A stretch of DNA of 48,136 nt from an uncultured Tissierellia bacterium (GCA_947253765.1 CAMYAK010000011.1:1-48136); one strand, 5' to 3'. Shown: positions 33,532 through 42,979, counted from the first letter of the stretch. Notes: generated from the letters alone by a model not told the origin. Numbers and translations are program-made.

Positions 33532-33537
33532 TATAAT
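33532..33537 (+). promoter_or_regulatory. Candidate -10 element for the surface-protein gene
   Basis: TATAAT lies 60 bases before the ATG of the LRR protein. No good -35 box sits 17 bases upstream, although a TGAC-AAATA-GTCA dyad is close, which could be an activator site. Confidence 0.35.
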
Positions 33538-33596
33538 TAAATCGGTAATAAATGCTGATAACTATGTTTTCAAATAGAATTGAGGAGGTTTACTTT

Positions 33597-36212
33597 ATGT
33601 GTCTTTTACTTAAAAAATTAAAAAAAATTAGATTGTTATGTATTTTCCTTATAACGCTATCACTCACTTTGTTTTTTTCTAACCATTTCATCAGCGCAGA
33701 CGCTAGCGATGTAATAATTGATCAAAACAATTTTCCTGATAAAAATTTTAGAACCTTGGTTTCTGAATTTGATATTAATAATGATGGTGTTTTACAAAAA
33801 TATGAGATCACAAAAGTAACTGAAATTGAAGCAAATGAAAAAAATATTTCTAATTTAAAGGGGCTTCACTATTTTACCAATTTAAAGTACTTGTATTGTT
33901 CCAATAATCAATTAACTCAATTGGATACAAGTGAAAACGTCAAATTAATGCGTATAAATTGTGAGAATAACAGTATTACAGATATAAATCTAAAAAATAA
34001 TTCAAACCTTGAATTTTTAGATTGTTCAAATAATAATTTAACTACAGTTAATGTAAGTAACAATACCAAACTTAAAAGTTTAGATATTGAAAATAATATA
34101 CTGACATCTTTGGATTTAAAAAACAATCTCAATCTAATAGATCTTAAAATAAGAGATAATCTTATTTCTAACTTAGATCTATCAAAAAACAAATCCATTG
34201 AATATTTGTTATGCTCAAATAATCAAATAAAGAATATCAATTTTTGCAATGATAATAACATCGATACTTTGATATGTGCAAATAACGTTTTAGAAAGCTT
34301 AGATATTAGTGAATGCAAAAAATTAAAAAAATTAGAATGTGAAAAGAATCAGTTGAGCTCACTTAATACTAGTAAAAATATCCAATTGAATACTTTATAT
34401 TGTAGTACTAATCGAATAAAACATCTTGATCTAAGCAATAATAAACTACTTAATGAATTGAAATGTTCTGGCAATAAATTAGATGAACTTAACGTTAATA
34501 ATAACACCGCTATAAAATTATTAGAAATTGGTGGAAATAATATTTCAACAATTGACTTAACTAAAAATAGTGCACTTATCAGGCTCTCAATTGATTGGAA
34601 TAATATTTCCGAGCTAGATTTAAGCAATAATATAGCCCTACGTTTTCTCTACTGTCAAAAGAATAAGATACACACATTAGATTTGAAAAACAATCCCAAA
34701 TTAACTGAGTTATACTGCGCAATGAATAATATTGATGTCTTAGACTTAAGTCACAATACCGAAATTGAATATCTGGAATGCGGTGATAATAATTTAACTT
34801 CATTGAATTTAAAAAATAATAGAAAATTGGTTTATTCCAGCCTTTATCAACAAATCTACGATATAAAGGACTATATAAAAGATAACACCTTTGACTTAAA
34901 TTTACTTCCAGGAGATTTTGATATAAATAAGGTTCATAATTTGAAGGGAGCGTTAATTAAAGGTAAAACTCTAATTTTAGAAAAAGACATTGAAAATGTG
35001 TATTACGATTATGATACAGATACCAGAGATAGAATGCAGGTCAAACTTGTTATTAAAAACATTGAGCATAATAAAAAAACAGCGAAGATAAATTTCGAAG
35101 CAAATGGTGGTGGTGGAGAAATGGAAAGTATTGTTGTTAAAATAAATTCTGAATTTAAGCTCCCTAAATGCACATATATACCGCCGAAAAATAAAGCTTT
35201 TAAAGCATGGAGTATTAATGGAAAAGTTTTAAATGTTGCTGATACCATAATGGTCAATGGAGATACTACTATAAAAGCCCTTTGGACTGACGAAGATGAA
35301 AATAAAAATTCAGGAAACATCATTTTGGATAGATTGGGAGGGTCTGATAGAATCAGTACCTCTGTTTATTTTTCAAAGAACTATTACAAAAAGGCAAATT
35401 GCATAGTCCTTGCAAGAAACGATATATTTGCTGATGCTCTTTCAGCAAGTCCTTTTGCCTCAAGTTTAGATTGTCCCATTTTACTCTCTAAAACAAATAC
35501 TCTTGATTCAACGATTGTAAATGAGATACGTAGACTTGGCGTTCAAAAGGTCTATATCGTTGGTGGTGAAAATGCTATTTCAAATGACGTGGTCAATTCG
35601 CTAAAGAAATTAGGACTAGAAACAATAAGAATTGCAGGCAATGACCGATATGAAACTTCTTCAATGATCGCTTCGAAATTAGCAAAAAAAATAGGAAAAA
35701 ATGGAAAAGCAATTGTTACTAACGGTGAATCTTTTGCCGATGCTTTATCTATAAGTCCGTATTCGTCAAAAACAGGTCTTCCAATTCTTCTAGTAAGAAA
35801 AAATGAAGTCCCTGTTACCATTTTAAAAACCATTAATGAACTAAACATTCAAAGTGTTTATATAATTGGTGAAAATATGGTAGTATCAAAAAGCGTTGAA
35901 AAACAGCTTCCTAATGTTATAGATAGGATTGGTGGCGAAAATCGATATGAGACATCTGCACTTATTGCTGAAAAGTTTTTTAGTGATTCTAAGCAAGCTT
36001 TTGTAGCCTCAGGACAGACTTTTGCTGATGCTTTAATAGTTGGACCAATAGCTGGTAAAAATGACTCCCCTATACTACTAACCAAAAAGAATTCTCTTCC
36101 TCTTGTTATAATGCAAAATATTAAGATTGTAGGATATGAAAACATTGTTATTGCCGGTCTAGATGGGGCTGTAAGTAAAAGAGTACAAAAAATTATAGAA
36201 ACTATGAATTAG
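33597..36212 (+). CDS. Secreted leucine-rich-repeat surface protein with cell-wall-binding repeats (CWB2)
   Basis: The ATG at 33597 follows GAGGAGG by eight bases and gives 871 residues. A signal peptide ends near residue 35. A perfect 12-residue EF-hand-like loop (DINNDGVLQKYE, 59-70) comes before roughly sixteen to eighteen leucine-rich repeats of about 21 residues (85-430, L-x-x-L-x-C-x-x-N-x-L type). Then comes a Listeria-Bacteroides/InlB B-repeat domain (about 494-570, with NGGGGEM and FKAW). Three CWB2-type repeats follow (about 576-871, each with R-I/Y-x-T-S and ADALS-like elements). CWB2 repeats hold such proteins on the wall non-covalently. Likely role: adhesion or host interaction. 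Composition is clearly more AT-rich than DNA to the left. Confidence 0.93.
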   Translation: MCLLLKKLKKIRLLCIFLITLSLTLFFSNHFISADASDVIIDQNNFPDKNFRTLVSEFDINNDGVLQKYEITKVTEIEANEKNISNLKGLHYFTNLKYLYCSNNQLTQLDTSENVKLMRINCENNSITDINLKNNSNLEFLDCSNNNLTTVNVSNNTKLKSLDIENNILTSLDLKNNLNLIDLKIRDNLISNLDLSKNKSIEYLLCSNNQIKNINFCNDNNIDTLICANNVLESLDISECKKLKKLECEKNQLSSLNTSKNIQLNTLYCSTNRIKHLDLSNNKLLNELKCSGNKLDELNVNNNTAIKLLEIGGNNISTIDLTKNSALIRLSIDWNNISELDLSNNIALRFLYCQKNKIHTLDLKNNPKLTELYCAMNNIDVLDLSHNTEIEYLECGDNNLTSLNLKNNRKLVYSSLYQQIYDIKDYIKDNTFDLNLLPGDFDINKVHNLKGALIKGKTLILEKDIENVYYDYDTDTRDRMQVKLVIKNIEHNKKTAKINFEANGGGGEMESIVVKINSEFKLPKCTYIPPKNKAFKAWSINGKVLNVADTIMVNGDTTIKALWTDEDENKNSGNIILDRLGGSDRISTSVYFSKNYYKKANCIVLARNDIFADALSASPFASSLDCPILLSKTNTLDSTIVNEIRRLGVQKVYIVGGENAISNDVVNSLKKLGLETIRIAGNDRYETSSMIASKLAKKIGKNGKAIVTNGESFADALSISPYSSKTGLPILLVRKNEVPVTILKTINELNIQSVYIIGENMVVSKSVEKQLPNVIDRIGGENRYETSALIAEKFFSDSKQAFVASGQTFADALIVGPIAGKNDSPILLTKKNSLPLVIMQNIKIVGYENIVIAGLDGAVSKRVQKIIETMN

Positions 36213-36248
36213 TATTTAAATAAGAGCAAAAAAAGTTGGTTCTAAAAT

Positions 36249-36282
36249 AAATGGTGTTGGTGAATATTCACCAACACCATTT
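36249..36282. terminator. Bidirectional terminator between convergent genes
   Basis: The 34 bases form a perfect palindrome (arm ATGGTGTTGGTGAATA) flanked by A residues on one side and T residues on the other. It serves the surface-protein gene on the plus strand and the PTS operon on the minus strand. Confidence 0.88.
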
Positions 36283-36305
36283 TACAAATAGCCAATATAA
36301 CCTGA

Positions 36306-36686
36306 TTATAATATTTCTATCGATTGCTTGGCGTTTAGGCATATGTTTTCAATATCCGGTTGATCTAAACTAAGCGATAACTCTAATAACATTGGCAAAT
36401 TCATTCCGGTTAAAATAGTGAAATTACACTTGTTTTCTATTTTATACCTATATGCAACATTAAATGGAGTACCACCTTTTATGTCGCAAAGCACATAAAT
36501 ATTTTTTGATTTTTCCTTCAAATCAGTTATTTCTTTTTCAAATTTAACACTAAATTTTTCAACTCCGTCATCATCCAATTTCAGATAACTAAAGTCATCG
36601 ACTTTTCCAACCAGCATTCCCAGACTTTCGTATAATCCTTCTGCTAATCTTCCATGCGATACAAGTAAGACTTTTGATTCAGCCAT
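36306..36686 (-). CDS. Mannose-family PTS enzyme IIA
   Basis: The 126-residue cytoplasmic protein has the mannose-class IIA fold, with the phosphorylated histidine expected at H11 in LLVSHGRLAEGL. It takes phosphate from HPr and passes it to IIB. It is the last gene of the operon, its ATG overlapping the IID stop by one base (TAATG). The sugar cannot be named from sequence; mannose-class systems carry mannose, fructose, sorbose, galactosamines or glycated amino acids. Confidence 0.92.
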   Translation of the reverse strand: MAESKVLLVSHGRLAEGLYESLGMLVGKVDDFSYLKLDDDGVEKFSVKFEKEITDLKEKSKNIYVLCDIKGGTPFNVAYRYKIENKCNFTILTGMNLPMLLELSLSLDQPDIENICLNAKQSIEIL

Positions 36687-37489
36687 TAGAACACTCCTAT
36701 AACTTTTCCTATAACTGCAAAAATTAGTGTAAAGAATAACAAAAATGTTGCACTCTTCCCCTTTTTAAGAAAATATAACATTAAAAATGTGAATCCTAAT
36801 GGAAGTATACCTGGCATTATTTGATCTAAATACTGTTGTATTTCAAAGGTTTCAGATCCCATTGTAAAGGAAAGCGGTGTACTCAATTTAACCATTGATG
36901 ATGTCATAGCACCAATAACCGTTAAGCCTACAATAGTTGCAGCTTTCGAGATTTTTTGAACAAGTCCACTATTATTAACGTCTGAAATTATACTTGTTCC
37001 GAATTTATAACCTATCTTCAATCCAAAGTATCTAACCAGTAGGTGTGGAATATTGAATAATAGCAAGAACACAATTGGAGCTAAAGGATTCCCTTGCTGC
37101 GCTAATGAAAGTCCTACTCCTGTAGCTATAATTCTAAGTGTTCCCCAGAAAAAAGAGTCTCCTATTCCTGCAATTGGCCCCATCAATCCCACTTTAATGT
37201 TGCTAATAATTGAAAAGTCAAATTCTTCAGCCTCAGATGCCTGTTTCTCCACAGCTGCATTCGTTCCAAGTATAAATGAAACTAAGTGTGGGTTTGTATT
37301 GAATATCTCCATATGCCTTACTAAGGCTTTAGATTGTTCTTCCTTGGTTTTATAGAATCTTTTAATAGCCGGCCAAATTCCGATGGCATAACCCAAAGCT
37401 TGTTGTCTCTCATAGTTGTAAGAATTCTCTAATATGAATGAACTAAAAAATAGTTCCTTAAACAATTTTTTCTCTTCAATATTATTCAT
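36686..37489 (-). CDS. Mannose-family PTS enzyme IID
   Basis: The start is taken at the ATG at 37489, inside the end of the IIC gene, giving 267 residues (MNNIEEKKLFKELFFSSFIL). The longer frame adds out-of-frame IIC sequence. NIKVGLMGPIAGIGDSFFWGT and the C-terminal membrane segments are typical of IID, which forms the transmembrane complex with IIC. Stop and start overlaps on both sides suggest tight coupling within the operon. Confidence 0.93.
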   Translation of the reverse strand: MNNIEEKKLFKELFFSSFILENSYNYERQQALGYAIGIWPAIKRFYKTKEEQSKALVRHMEIFNTNPHLVSFILGTNAAVEKQASEAEEFDFSIISNIKVGLMGPIAGIGDSFFWGTLRIIATGVGLSLAQQGNPLAPIVFLLLFNIPHLLVRYFGLKIGYKFGTSIISDVNNSGLVQKISKAATIVGLTVIGAMTSSMVKLSTPLSFTMGSETFEIQQYLDQIMPGILPLGFTFLMLYFLKKGKSATFLLFFTLIFAVIGKVIGVF

Positions 37490-38279
37490 CGAATAGTTCC
37501 TCCCATCCATTATCTGCATTTTTGGTTTCCAGCGATGCTTCATTCGGCGTCATATCCTTACTTGGTTTTTCAAAAACTACAATAAAAGCTACTCCTAGTG
37601 CAAACAATGTAACCGCCATAATAGGAAGCTGTAAATAAGTTACTGCAATGAAACCAAGAACAAAATATATAACATTGTTTTTTCCAATCATAGGCTGAAG
37701 TAGCAAAGCAAATCCTACTGCCGGCAAAAGTCCTCCAGCTAATTCCAAGGAAGACATAATTGTGCTTGGTATTGAGTTTACGAAAGACTCAACAACACTT
37801 GAGCCAAATAGTATGGCTAAAAATGCTACTCCAAAATACATCAATGATTGTAATACCAACCCAAACCAGTTTAAGGCCTTCATTTTATTTATTTCATTGT
37901 TTTCAGCATATTTTATTGCAATATTCATAAACTGACTTCTAACAATAAAAATTATAACTTTAATTGATTGTGCCAAGATTGCTATTGGTAGTGCTAAAGC
38001 AAGTGCAACCTCCGGCCCTTTTTTAGTTATTATTGCGAAGGCTGCACCTAATCCCGCACCTGCCAGGACATCAGGTGGTACTGATCCTCCTATTTGGACA
38101 GCCCCCATAAACATCAATTCCAGAGTTGCTCCTATAAGTACACCGTTCCTTAGATCTCCGAGGCCCAGTCCAACACATGAAGATACAACCAATGGTCTAA
38201 TTACCATGGGCGTACCCAATGCTTTCTCTAAAAACCATAAGCAAAATAGAATTGCTCCAACTATAAACGCTTCACGCAT
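37482..38279 (-). CDS. Mannose-family PTS enzyme IIC
   Basis: The 265-residue protein has about seven to eight hydrophobic segments and the class-typical GATLELMFMGAVQIGGSVPPD motif, part of the sugar-binding path. It follows the IIB gene after nine bases and overlaps IID by eight. The C-terminal tail (ETKNADNGWEELFDE) is acidic and cytoplasmic. Confidence 0.93.
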   Translation of the reverse strand: MREAFIVGAILFCLWFLEKALGTPMVIRPLVVSSCVGLGLGDLRNGVLIGATLELMFMGAVQIGGSVPPDVLAGAGLGAAFAIITKKGPEVALALALPIAILAQSIKVIIFIVRSQFMNIAIKYAENNEINKMKALNWFGLVLQSLMYFGVAFLAILFGSSVVESFVNSIPSTIMSSLELAGGLLPAVGFALLLQPMIGKNNVIYFVLGFIAVTYLQLPIMAVTLFALGVAFIVVFEKPSKDMTPNEASLETKNADNGWEELFDE

Positions 38280-38288
38280 TTTGTCCTC

Positions 38289-38768
38289 CTAAAATTTTTT
38301 TCTTAAATCCATATAGTCTTGTTTGCTCTCATTAGGAGTTTGCCTAATATCTATTTCTATACCAAGTTCATGTACCTTATCTAAGAAAGAAATATCAGAA
38401 TCATCTAAAAAAACTGCTTTAGAAAACTCCTTAGCTCCATCTTTTTTCATCATTCCACCTAAATTTAAGACGGGTTTTTCATTTAAACCGCTTATTAACT
38501 CAAATGCTGTCTCTGGGCTAGAAACTATTACAAAGACTTTAGTGTTTTTAAGTCTGATATCATTTAACAGTTCAATTGCTTCATTAGTTGGTCTTATAGC
38601 TAATTTAACACCATTTGGAACACCCATTTTTAAAATGGATTTTCTCAGCTCATCCTTTGATACTCCATCATCTGCTATTACTATAGCTTGGTAGTTGTAA
38701 AAGGCTTTCCAGCTATAGGCAACTTGTCCGTGTATCAACCTGTCATCAATCCTAATAGCTTGTATCAT
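38289..38768 (-). CDS. Mannose-family PTS enzyme IIB
   Basis: The 159-residue cytoplasmic protein starts IRIDDRLIHGQV, with the phosphorylated histidine H13, the defining motif of mannose-class IIB. It passes phosphate from IIA to the incoming sugar. It sits between the SIS-domain gene and IIC with gaps of nine bases on either side. Length is normal. Confidence 0.93.
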   Translation of the reverse strand: MIQAIRIDDRLIHGQVAYSWKAFYNYQAIVIADDGVSKDELRKSILKMGVPNGVKLAIRPTNEAIELLNDIRLKNTKVFVIVSSPETAFELISGLNEKPVLNLGGMMKKDGAKEFSKAVFLDDSDISFLDKVHELGIEIDIRQTPNESKQDYMDLRKKF

Positions 38769-38777
38769 TTTTTTCTC

Positions 38778-39776
38778 CTAAAGTAATTTACTAATATACT
38801 GATCAATTTGAGAGTTTAATCTCACATTTAAATCCCTGCCTTTGAGCTTTGCAAAATTATAAACTAAATATTGCATAAAATAGGCATATTCAACAAAATA
38901 ATAGTATTTCCCAACACAGTCTATAAGACCTAAATCTACGGCTTTGCTTGTAATTTCTTTGATTAAGAATTTTTCCAATGCCTCGGACTTTTCTTTTTCA
39001 TCCTTATCTAAAATGAAGAAAGACATTTTGTCATTGAAGCAATTCTGCGGTCCATGTATGCTTTCTTCTAATTCATAAGAGTTGCTCATTATTGGTACCA
39101 TTTCCATGAACTTGATTTCACATTCTTTTGCTAAATAGTAAAGCATCTCGCTCCCGATAAATATAAAAGAATCACTTTCTATAAATTTTTTCCCATTATT
39201 ATGGAACCACTCATATGATGTTTGCTTTATGAGTGGTAAATTTGTAATAACGTTTTCAAGATCATCAATAAATGGTTTTATATTTTTATTTCCTAAATTA
39301 AGTCCTATTAGGCTTAAAATAACCGCTGTGCAAGTATAGCCTAGTGTTCTAAATACAAACTCTTCCCCATCAGTCATCATATTGAAAAAAATATCTGATG
39401 ATTCGGCTATAGGAGAATCTCCGTTCTCTGATATTGCAATAGTTTTAAATCCTGATTTTTTTACCTTAAGCAAAGACTCATATACTACTTTTGTATAACC
39501 TCCTTGGGATACAAATATAAAAACCTCATCCTTGTTGATTTTCTCTTTTGTAAAATTATTTAAAAACAATTTTGGAAATTCAACCCTACATCTTATATTT
39601 GTATACTTTTCTATAAAATACTTGGCCAACTCTCCTGCAGTGTGTGATGTTCCAGAACCTATAATGTTTATCACACTAATGTTTTCCCTATTAAGGATTT
39701 TTACATCATTTCCATAGGTTTCAATAATTTTATTCAAACTATTCGGAATCCTATCTATACAATTAACTAAGTCCAT
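38778..39776 (-). CDS. SIS-domain sugar-phosphate enzyme (deglycase/isomerase-like)
   Basis: The ATG at 39776, four bases after a GGAGG, gives 332 residues. The protein has two SIS domains. The first includes GSGTSHTAG (40-48) and the serine-rich VSQGG loop (90-93). A later ELEESIHGP element resembles the catalytic E-x-x-HGP of the GlmS isomerase family and related deglycases. There is no glutaminase domain. With a mannose-class PTS, it could act on a phosphorylated amino sugar or on glycated amino acids, as FrlB or GfrE/GfrF do (inference). It is the first gene of the operon. Confidence 0.85.
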   Translation of the reverse strand: MDLVNCIDRIPNSLNKIIETYGNDVKILNRENISVINIIGSGTSHTAGELAKYFIEKYTNIRCRVEFPKLFLNNFTKEKINKDEVFIFVSQGGYTKVVYESLLKVKKSGFKTIAISENGDSPIAESSDIFFNMMTDGEEFVFRTLGYTCTAVILSLIGLNLGNKNIKPFIDDLENVITNLPLIKQTSYEWFHNNGKKFIESDSFIFIGSEMLYYLAKECEIKFMEMVPIMSNSYELEESIHGPQNCFNDKMSFFILDKDEKEKSEALEKFLIKEITSKAVDLGLIDCVGKYYYFVEYAYFMQYLVYNFAKLKGRDLNVRLNSQIDQYISKLL

Positions 39777-39805
39777 TGATCCTCCTTTCAAATGTATTTA
39801 CAACA

Positions 39806-39834
39806 TTTATATCACATATTATTCATATATACAA
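39806..39834 (-). promoter_or_regulatory. Promoter of the PTS operon
   Basis: On the minus strand TTGTAT (39829-39834) and TATAAA (39806-39811) are 17 bases apart. The start would be near 39800, with a short leader before the SIS-protein gene. Confidence 0.6.
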
Positions 39835-39890
39835 CTTCTAAGGTGTTATAAAATTTATATTTTTATTGACTTAACTATTATTAGAAGTCT

Positions 39891-39919
39891 TTGAATCTAC
39901 TTACATTATACAGTACAAT
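39891..39919 (+). promoter_or_regulatory. Promoter of the gntR-type gene
   Basis: TTGAAT (39891-39896) and TACAAT (39914-39919) are 17 bases apart. The leader of about 100 bases holds a hairpin-like dyad (TTTAAGAC near 39966 with GTCTTTAAA near 39979), which could be an operator for the regulator itself. Confidence 0.55.
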
Positions 39920-40025
39920 ATTAATGCGATTTGTAGTTATGATATACGAAAGTTGCATAAATTAATTTAAGACTTTTTGTCTTTAAACTAAACTATATAG
40001 GACTTTATTTTTATTGGAGGCAAGA

Positions 40026-40766
40026 ATGGGGAATTTACCTAAATATCAATATATAATAAATGATATAAAAAACAAAATATTAAAAAATATTTATAAAATC
40101 GATGAAAAAATACCTACTGAAAATGAACTTGCTGAAATTTACGGTGTTTCGAGGATGACAGTGAATAAAGCTCTGCTAGATTTACAAAAAGACGATTATA
40201 TTTACAAGATTCAAGGAAGCGGAACATACATTAAAAGACGTATTATAAATAAAGAATTTGGGTCCTCAATAAGTTTCTCAAGCGATATCTCCGATATTGG
40301 GTCCATACCAGGTTCAAAACTGTTAGAATTTTCATATATCGATTTTAAGGAAAACCCTACAATATTCAAAAACTTAAATTTAAATAATGATGATAAGGTT
40401 TTATTTTTTAAAAGATTGCGACTCTCAGATAACAAACCTGTAGCCATAAGCTCAACCTACATATCTCAAAAAGTAATACCTGAGTTAGATGCTGATACTT
40501 TGAGTCATTCTTTTTATGAATATATTCAAAAAAAGTTTAATGTTAAGCCAATATGCAGAAATTATATTATTTCTGCAACCCTTGCTGATGATTTTCAAAA
40601 AGCTTGGTTAAAAGTTAAGAATGAAGCTCTTCTAAAAGTATCACACTACAGTTATACACAAGATGGTACTGCCTTTGAATATAATGAGACTTACTATTTA
40701 TCGGATAGATTCACTTATATTACAAATGGCGATGGATCTGGTATTAACCATAAAAAGAACAGCTAG
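40026..40766 (+). CDS. GntR-family regulator (HutC/UTRA type)
   Basis: The ATG at 40026 follows TTGGAGG and gives 246 residues; the longer frame starts at a TTG inside that site. Residues about 1-70 form the winged helix-turn-helix (IPTENELAEIYGVSRMTVNKA). The rest matches a UTRA sugar-binding domain, including FFKRLRLSDNKPVAISSTYI. Divergent from the PTS operon, it probably represses that operon and is released by its phosphorylated sugar. FrlR-like regulators of glycated-amino-acid operons have the same architecture. Confidence 0.92.
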   Translation: MGNLPKYQYIINDIKNKILKNIYKIDEKIPTENELAEIYGVSRMTVNKALLDLQKDDYIYKIQGSGTYIKRRIINKEFGSSISFSSDISDIGSIPGSKLLEFSYIDFKENPTIFKNLNLNNDDKVLFFKRLRLSDNKPVAISSTYISQKVIPELDADTLSHSFYEYIQKKFNVKPICRNYIISATLADDFQKAWLKVKNEALLKVSHYSYTQDGTAFEYNETYYLSDRFTYITNGDGSGINHKKNS

Positions 40767-41075
40767 AACTTTTTCAATTTATAAGAATAGCTTCGATGCA
40801 AATTAAGAAAATTTTATATAAAGAAAAAAGATAGAGGCCCTTGGCGGACTATTTGTTATTGTGAAATGTCCACCAAGGCTATTTCAGAAAGAGTCACAAC
40901 TCCCTTCATGATTAACAGCGATTATCTGTTTGCACTGTTTTTCATAAAGGGAGTATGTTGTCATGTGGGGTTAAGCGACCGTTACTAAATATTAATTTTT
41001 ATAAAAGAGGAGATCTTGCTATATAAGCCAAAAAAGTACAGTCCAGCTTATTCCCCGGCTTTAAAACCAAATTAT
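40767..41075. other. 309-base gene-free gap with two long imperfect stem-loops
   Basis: No supported gene is present between the gntR-type and rbsK genes, which converge. One stem pairs CCTTGGCGGAC with GTCCACCAAGG around an AT-rich loop (about 40837-40879). A second pairs ACTCCCTTCATG (40899-40910) with CATAAAGGGAGT (40943-40954). Neither has a clean T-run, but they could serve as terminators for the convergent units or be the ends of a lost element. I see no transposase or target-site duplication. Confidence 0.6.
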
Positions 41076-41972
41076 TTAGTCAAAAGAGTATTCTTTAACT
41101 GAATTCTTTGTCGGAATAGAAGGTTCCGCTCCTAATTTTGTCACTGCAATAGCTGCAGCCCGAGCTGCATAGTCAAGAGCTTGGGAAATAGTAAATCCTT
41201 CAATTATCCCCGCTAGGCAAAATCCTGTGAATGTGTCACCTGCAGAGGTGGTGTCTACCACAGGCACTTTATAAACCTTTTGAAATATATGTTCTCCTTC
41301 ATGTATATAAACAGATCCACCTTCCCCAAGTGTCAAGAACACTTGAATATAAGGCCATTTTTCATCAATTCTGTCAATCAATTCTTCCGGATCAGTTGAC
41401 TTTGAATTCGTTAGTTCTTTGGCTTCAATTTCGTTTAAAAACAAATAATCAATCATCGAAAAGTCAAAATCTTCAAATATCTGACTTATTGGAGAAGGGT
41501 TCAATACGATTATCATCCCATTTTTATGGGCCAGCTCAACAATTTCTTTTAATAAGTTAACCTCATTCTGAAGAATAAGATAGTCCCCTTTTGAAAAATG
41601 TTTCAGCGTATCTTCAATCTGGCTCTGTGTGATAGCCCGGTTTGCCCCTCCATACACCAGAATAGAGTTGTCTCCATCCATTGAATTTTGGATAATGGTA
41701 TGGCCAACAGGAACTTCCTTTAAAGATCTAACCATACTGGTATCTACATTTTCATCGTTTAAAATATCTAAGAGGAACTCTCCTCCACTTCCTATGCTGC
41801 CAGCATGAAAAACCGATAATCCCGCTCTTTTAAGCGCAATAGACTGATTGAGCCCCTTTCCTCCAGGAAAAATACTTCTTGATAAAGCTAGTTGTGTTTC
41901 TCCTTTTTGAACGATGTGATGCACTTTGTATACATAATCCACATTTAATGAACCAAAGTTTAATACTTTCAT
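41076..41972 (-). CDS. rbsK: Ribokinase
   Basis: The ATG at 41972, with GAGG upstream, gives 298 residues. PfkB-family features are present: FGSLNVDYVYKV at the N-terminus, FPGGKGLNQSIA for substrate binding, and TTSAGDTFTG with the catalytic base D246. It phosphorylates ribose, or a related sugar, with ATP. It is the last gene of the operon, 14 bases after the LacI regulator. Confidence 0.92.
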   Translation of the reverse strand: MKVLNFGSLNVDYVYKVHHIVQKGETQLALSRSIFPGGKGLNQSIALKRAGLSVFHAGSIGSGGEFLLDILNDENVDTSMVRSLKEVPVGHTIIQNSMDGDNSILVYGGANRAITQSQIEDTLKHFSKGDYLILQNEVNLLKEIVELAHKNGMIIVLNPSPISQIFEDFDFSMIDYLFLNEIEAKELTNSKSTDPEELIDRIDEKWPYIQVFLTLGEGGSVYIHEGEHIFQKVYKVPVVDTTSAGDTFTGFCLAGIIEGFTISQALDYAARAAAIAVTKLGAEPSIPTKNSVKEYSFD

Positions 41973-41986
41973 AATAAACCTCAACT

Positions 41987-42979
41987 CTATACTGTTTTTC
42001 TTATCTTCAACGAATAATCCAATTTCTTCCTGTACAATTGACTTCCGTTTTCAATATGATTAATCAACATTTTTCCTGCTTCCACACCCATTTGATATGC
42101 AGGCTGAGCAATTGTCGTAAGTTTCGGATTAGAGTATTGAGAGAAGTAAATATCATCAAAACCTATTACCTTGACATCTTCCGGTATTCTAAGATTACGA
42201 CTGAGTAGGGCTTCAATTGCTCCATAAGCTATCAAATCATCTCCACATACGATGCCGTCAACATGAGGATTATTATTAAGAATATGGGATACCCCTTCGC
42301 TCCCGGTATCAACATCGTACTTTCCTCGATATATATTAAGCTCATTTAGTGACAATTTATTTTCTTCCAGTGCTTTTGAATATCCCTCACAGCGATAATC
42401 ACGTCCCTTATATAGGGCGGAAATAAAAGCGATATTTTGACAGCTCTTTTCTATTAGTAACCTGGTTGCATCATAAAAAGCACTCTTAACATCAAGAAAA
42501 ATTTGTCCAACATCCTCTTGATCAGCGTCCTTTATAGCTCGGTCCACATATATAACCGGCACATTTAGATTCAAATGAGCCATTGAGTTATCATTTGCGA
42601 CTGAATGAATAAAGACAATTCCATCCACCATTTTCTCTGCTAATTTTTGAAAAGCTTTGACTTCCTCATCAGCGTCATTGTCCGTGTTACACATAAGAAC
42701 ACTATAGCCATGTTTTTTTGCTTGATCATCCAGACCACGAGCAATTTCCGGGAAGAAAGGGTTGGCAATGTCAGGCAAAACAAAACCTATCGTTTTACTC
42801 TTACGTGTTTTTAAGCTTCTGGCTGCGCCATTGGGAACATATCCCATGTCTTTTGCAATCTTCAACACACGCTCTTCTGTTTCCTGGCTTATACGATGAT
42901 TTCCGCCTCTTATTATCTTTGATACGGTCATTGGAGAAACTCTTGCTTTTTTAGCTATATCTTTTAAAGTAACTGCCAT
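41987..42979 (-). CDS. LacI-family transcriptional regulator (RbsR-like)
   Basis: The 330-residue protein has the LacI helix-turn-helix at residues 3-25 (VTLKDIAKKARVSPMTVSK), hinge residues near 50-60, and a periplasmic-binding-like ligand domain starting KTIGFVLPDIANPFFPEIARG. It lies inside the operon it probably controls, between rbsD and rbsK. LacI-type operators are CG-centred palindromes, and two such dyads flank the -10 box of the operon promoter. Ribose or a ribose-like sugar is the likely effector. Confidence 0.93.
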   Translation of the reverse strand: MAVTLKDIAKKARVSPMTVSKIIRGGNHRISQETEERVLKIAKDMGYVPNGAARSLKTRKSKTIGFVLPDIANPFFPEIARGLDDQAKKHGYSVLMCNTDNDADEEVKAFQKLAEKMVDGIVFIHSVANDNSMAHLNLNVPVIYVDRAIKDADQEDVGQIFLDVKSAFYDATRLLIEKSCQNIAFISALYKGRDYRCEGYSKALEENKLSLNELNIYRGKYDVDTGSEGVSHILNNNPHVDGIVCGDDLIAYGAIEALLSRNLRIPEDVKVIGFDDIYFSQYSNPKLTTIAQPAYQMGVEAGKMLINHIENGSQLYRKKLDYSLKIRKTV

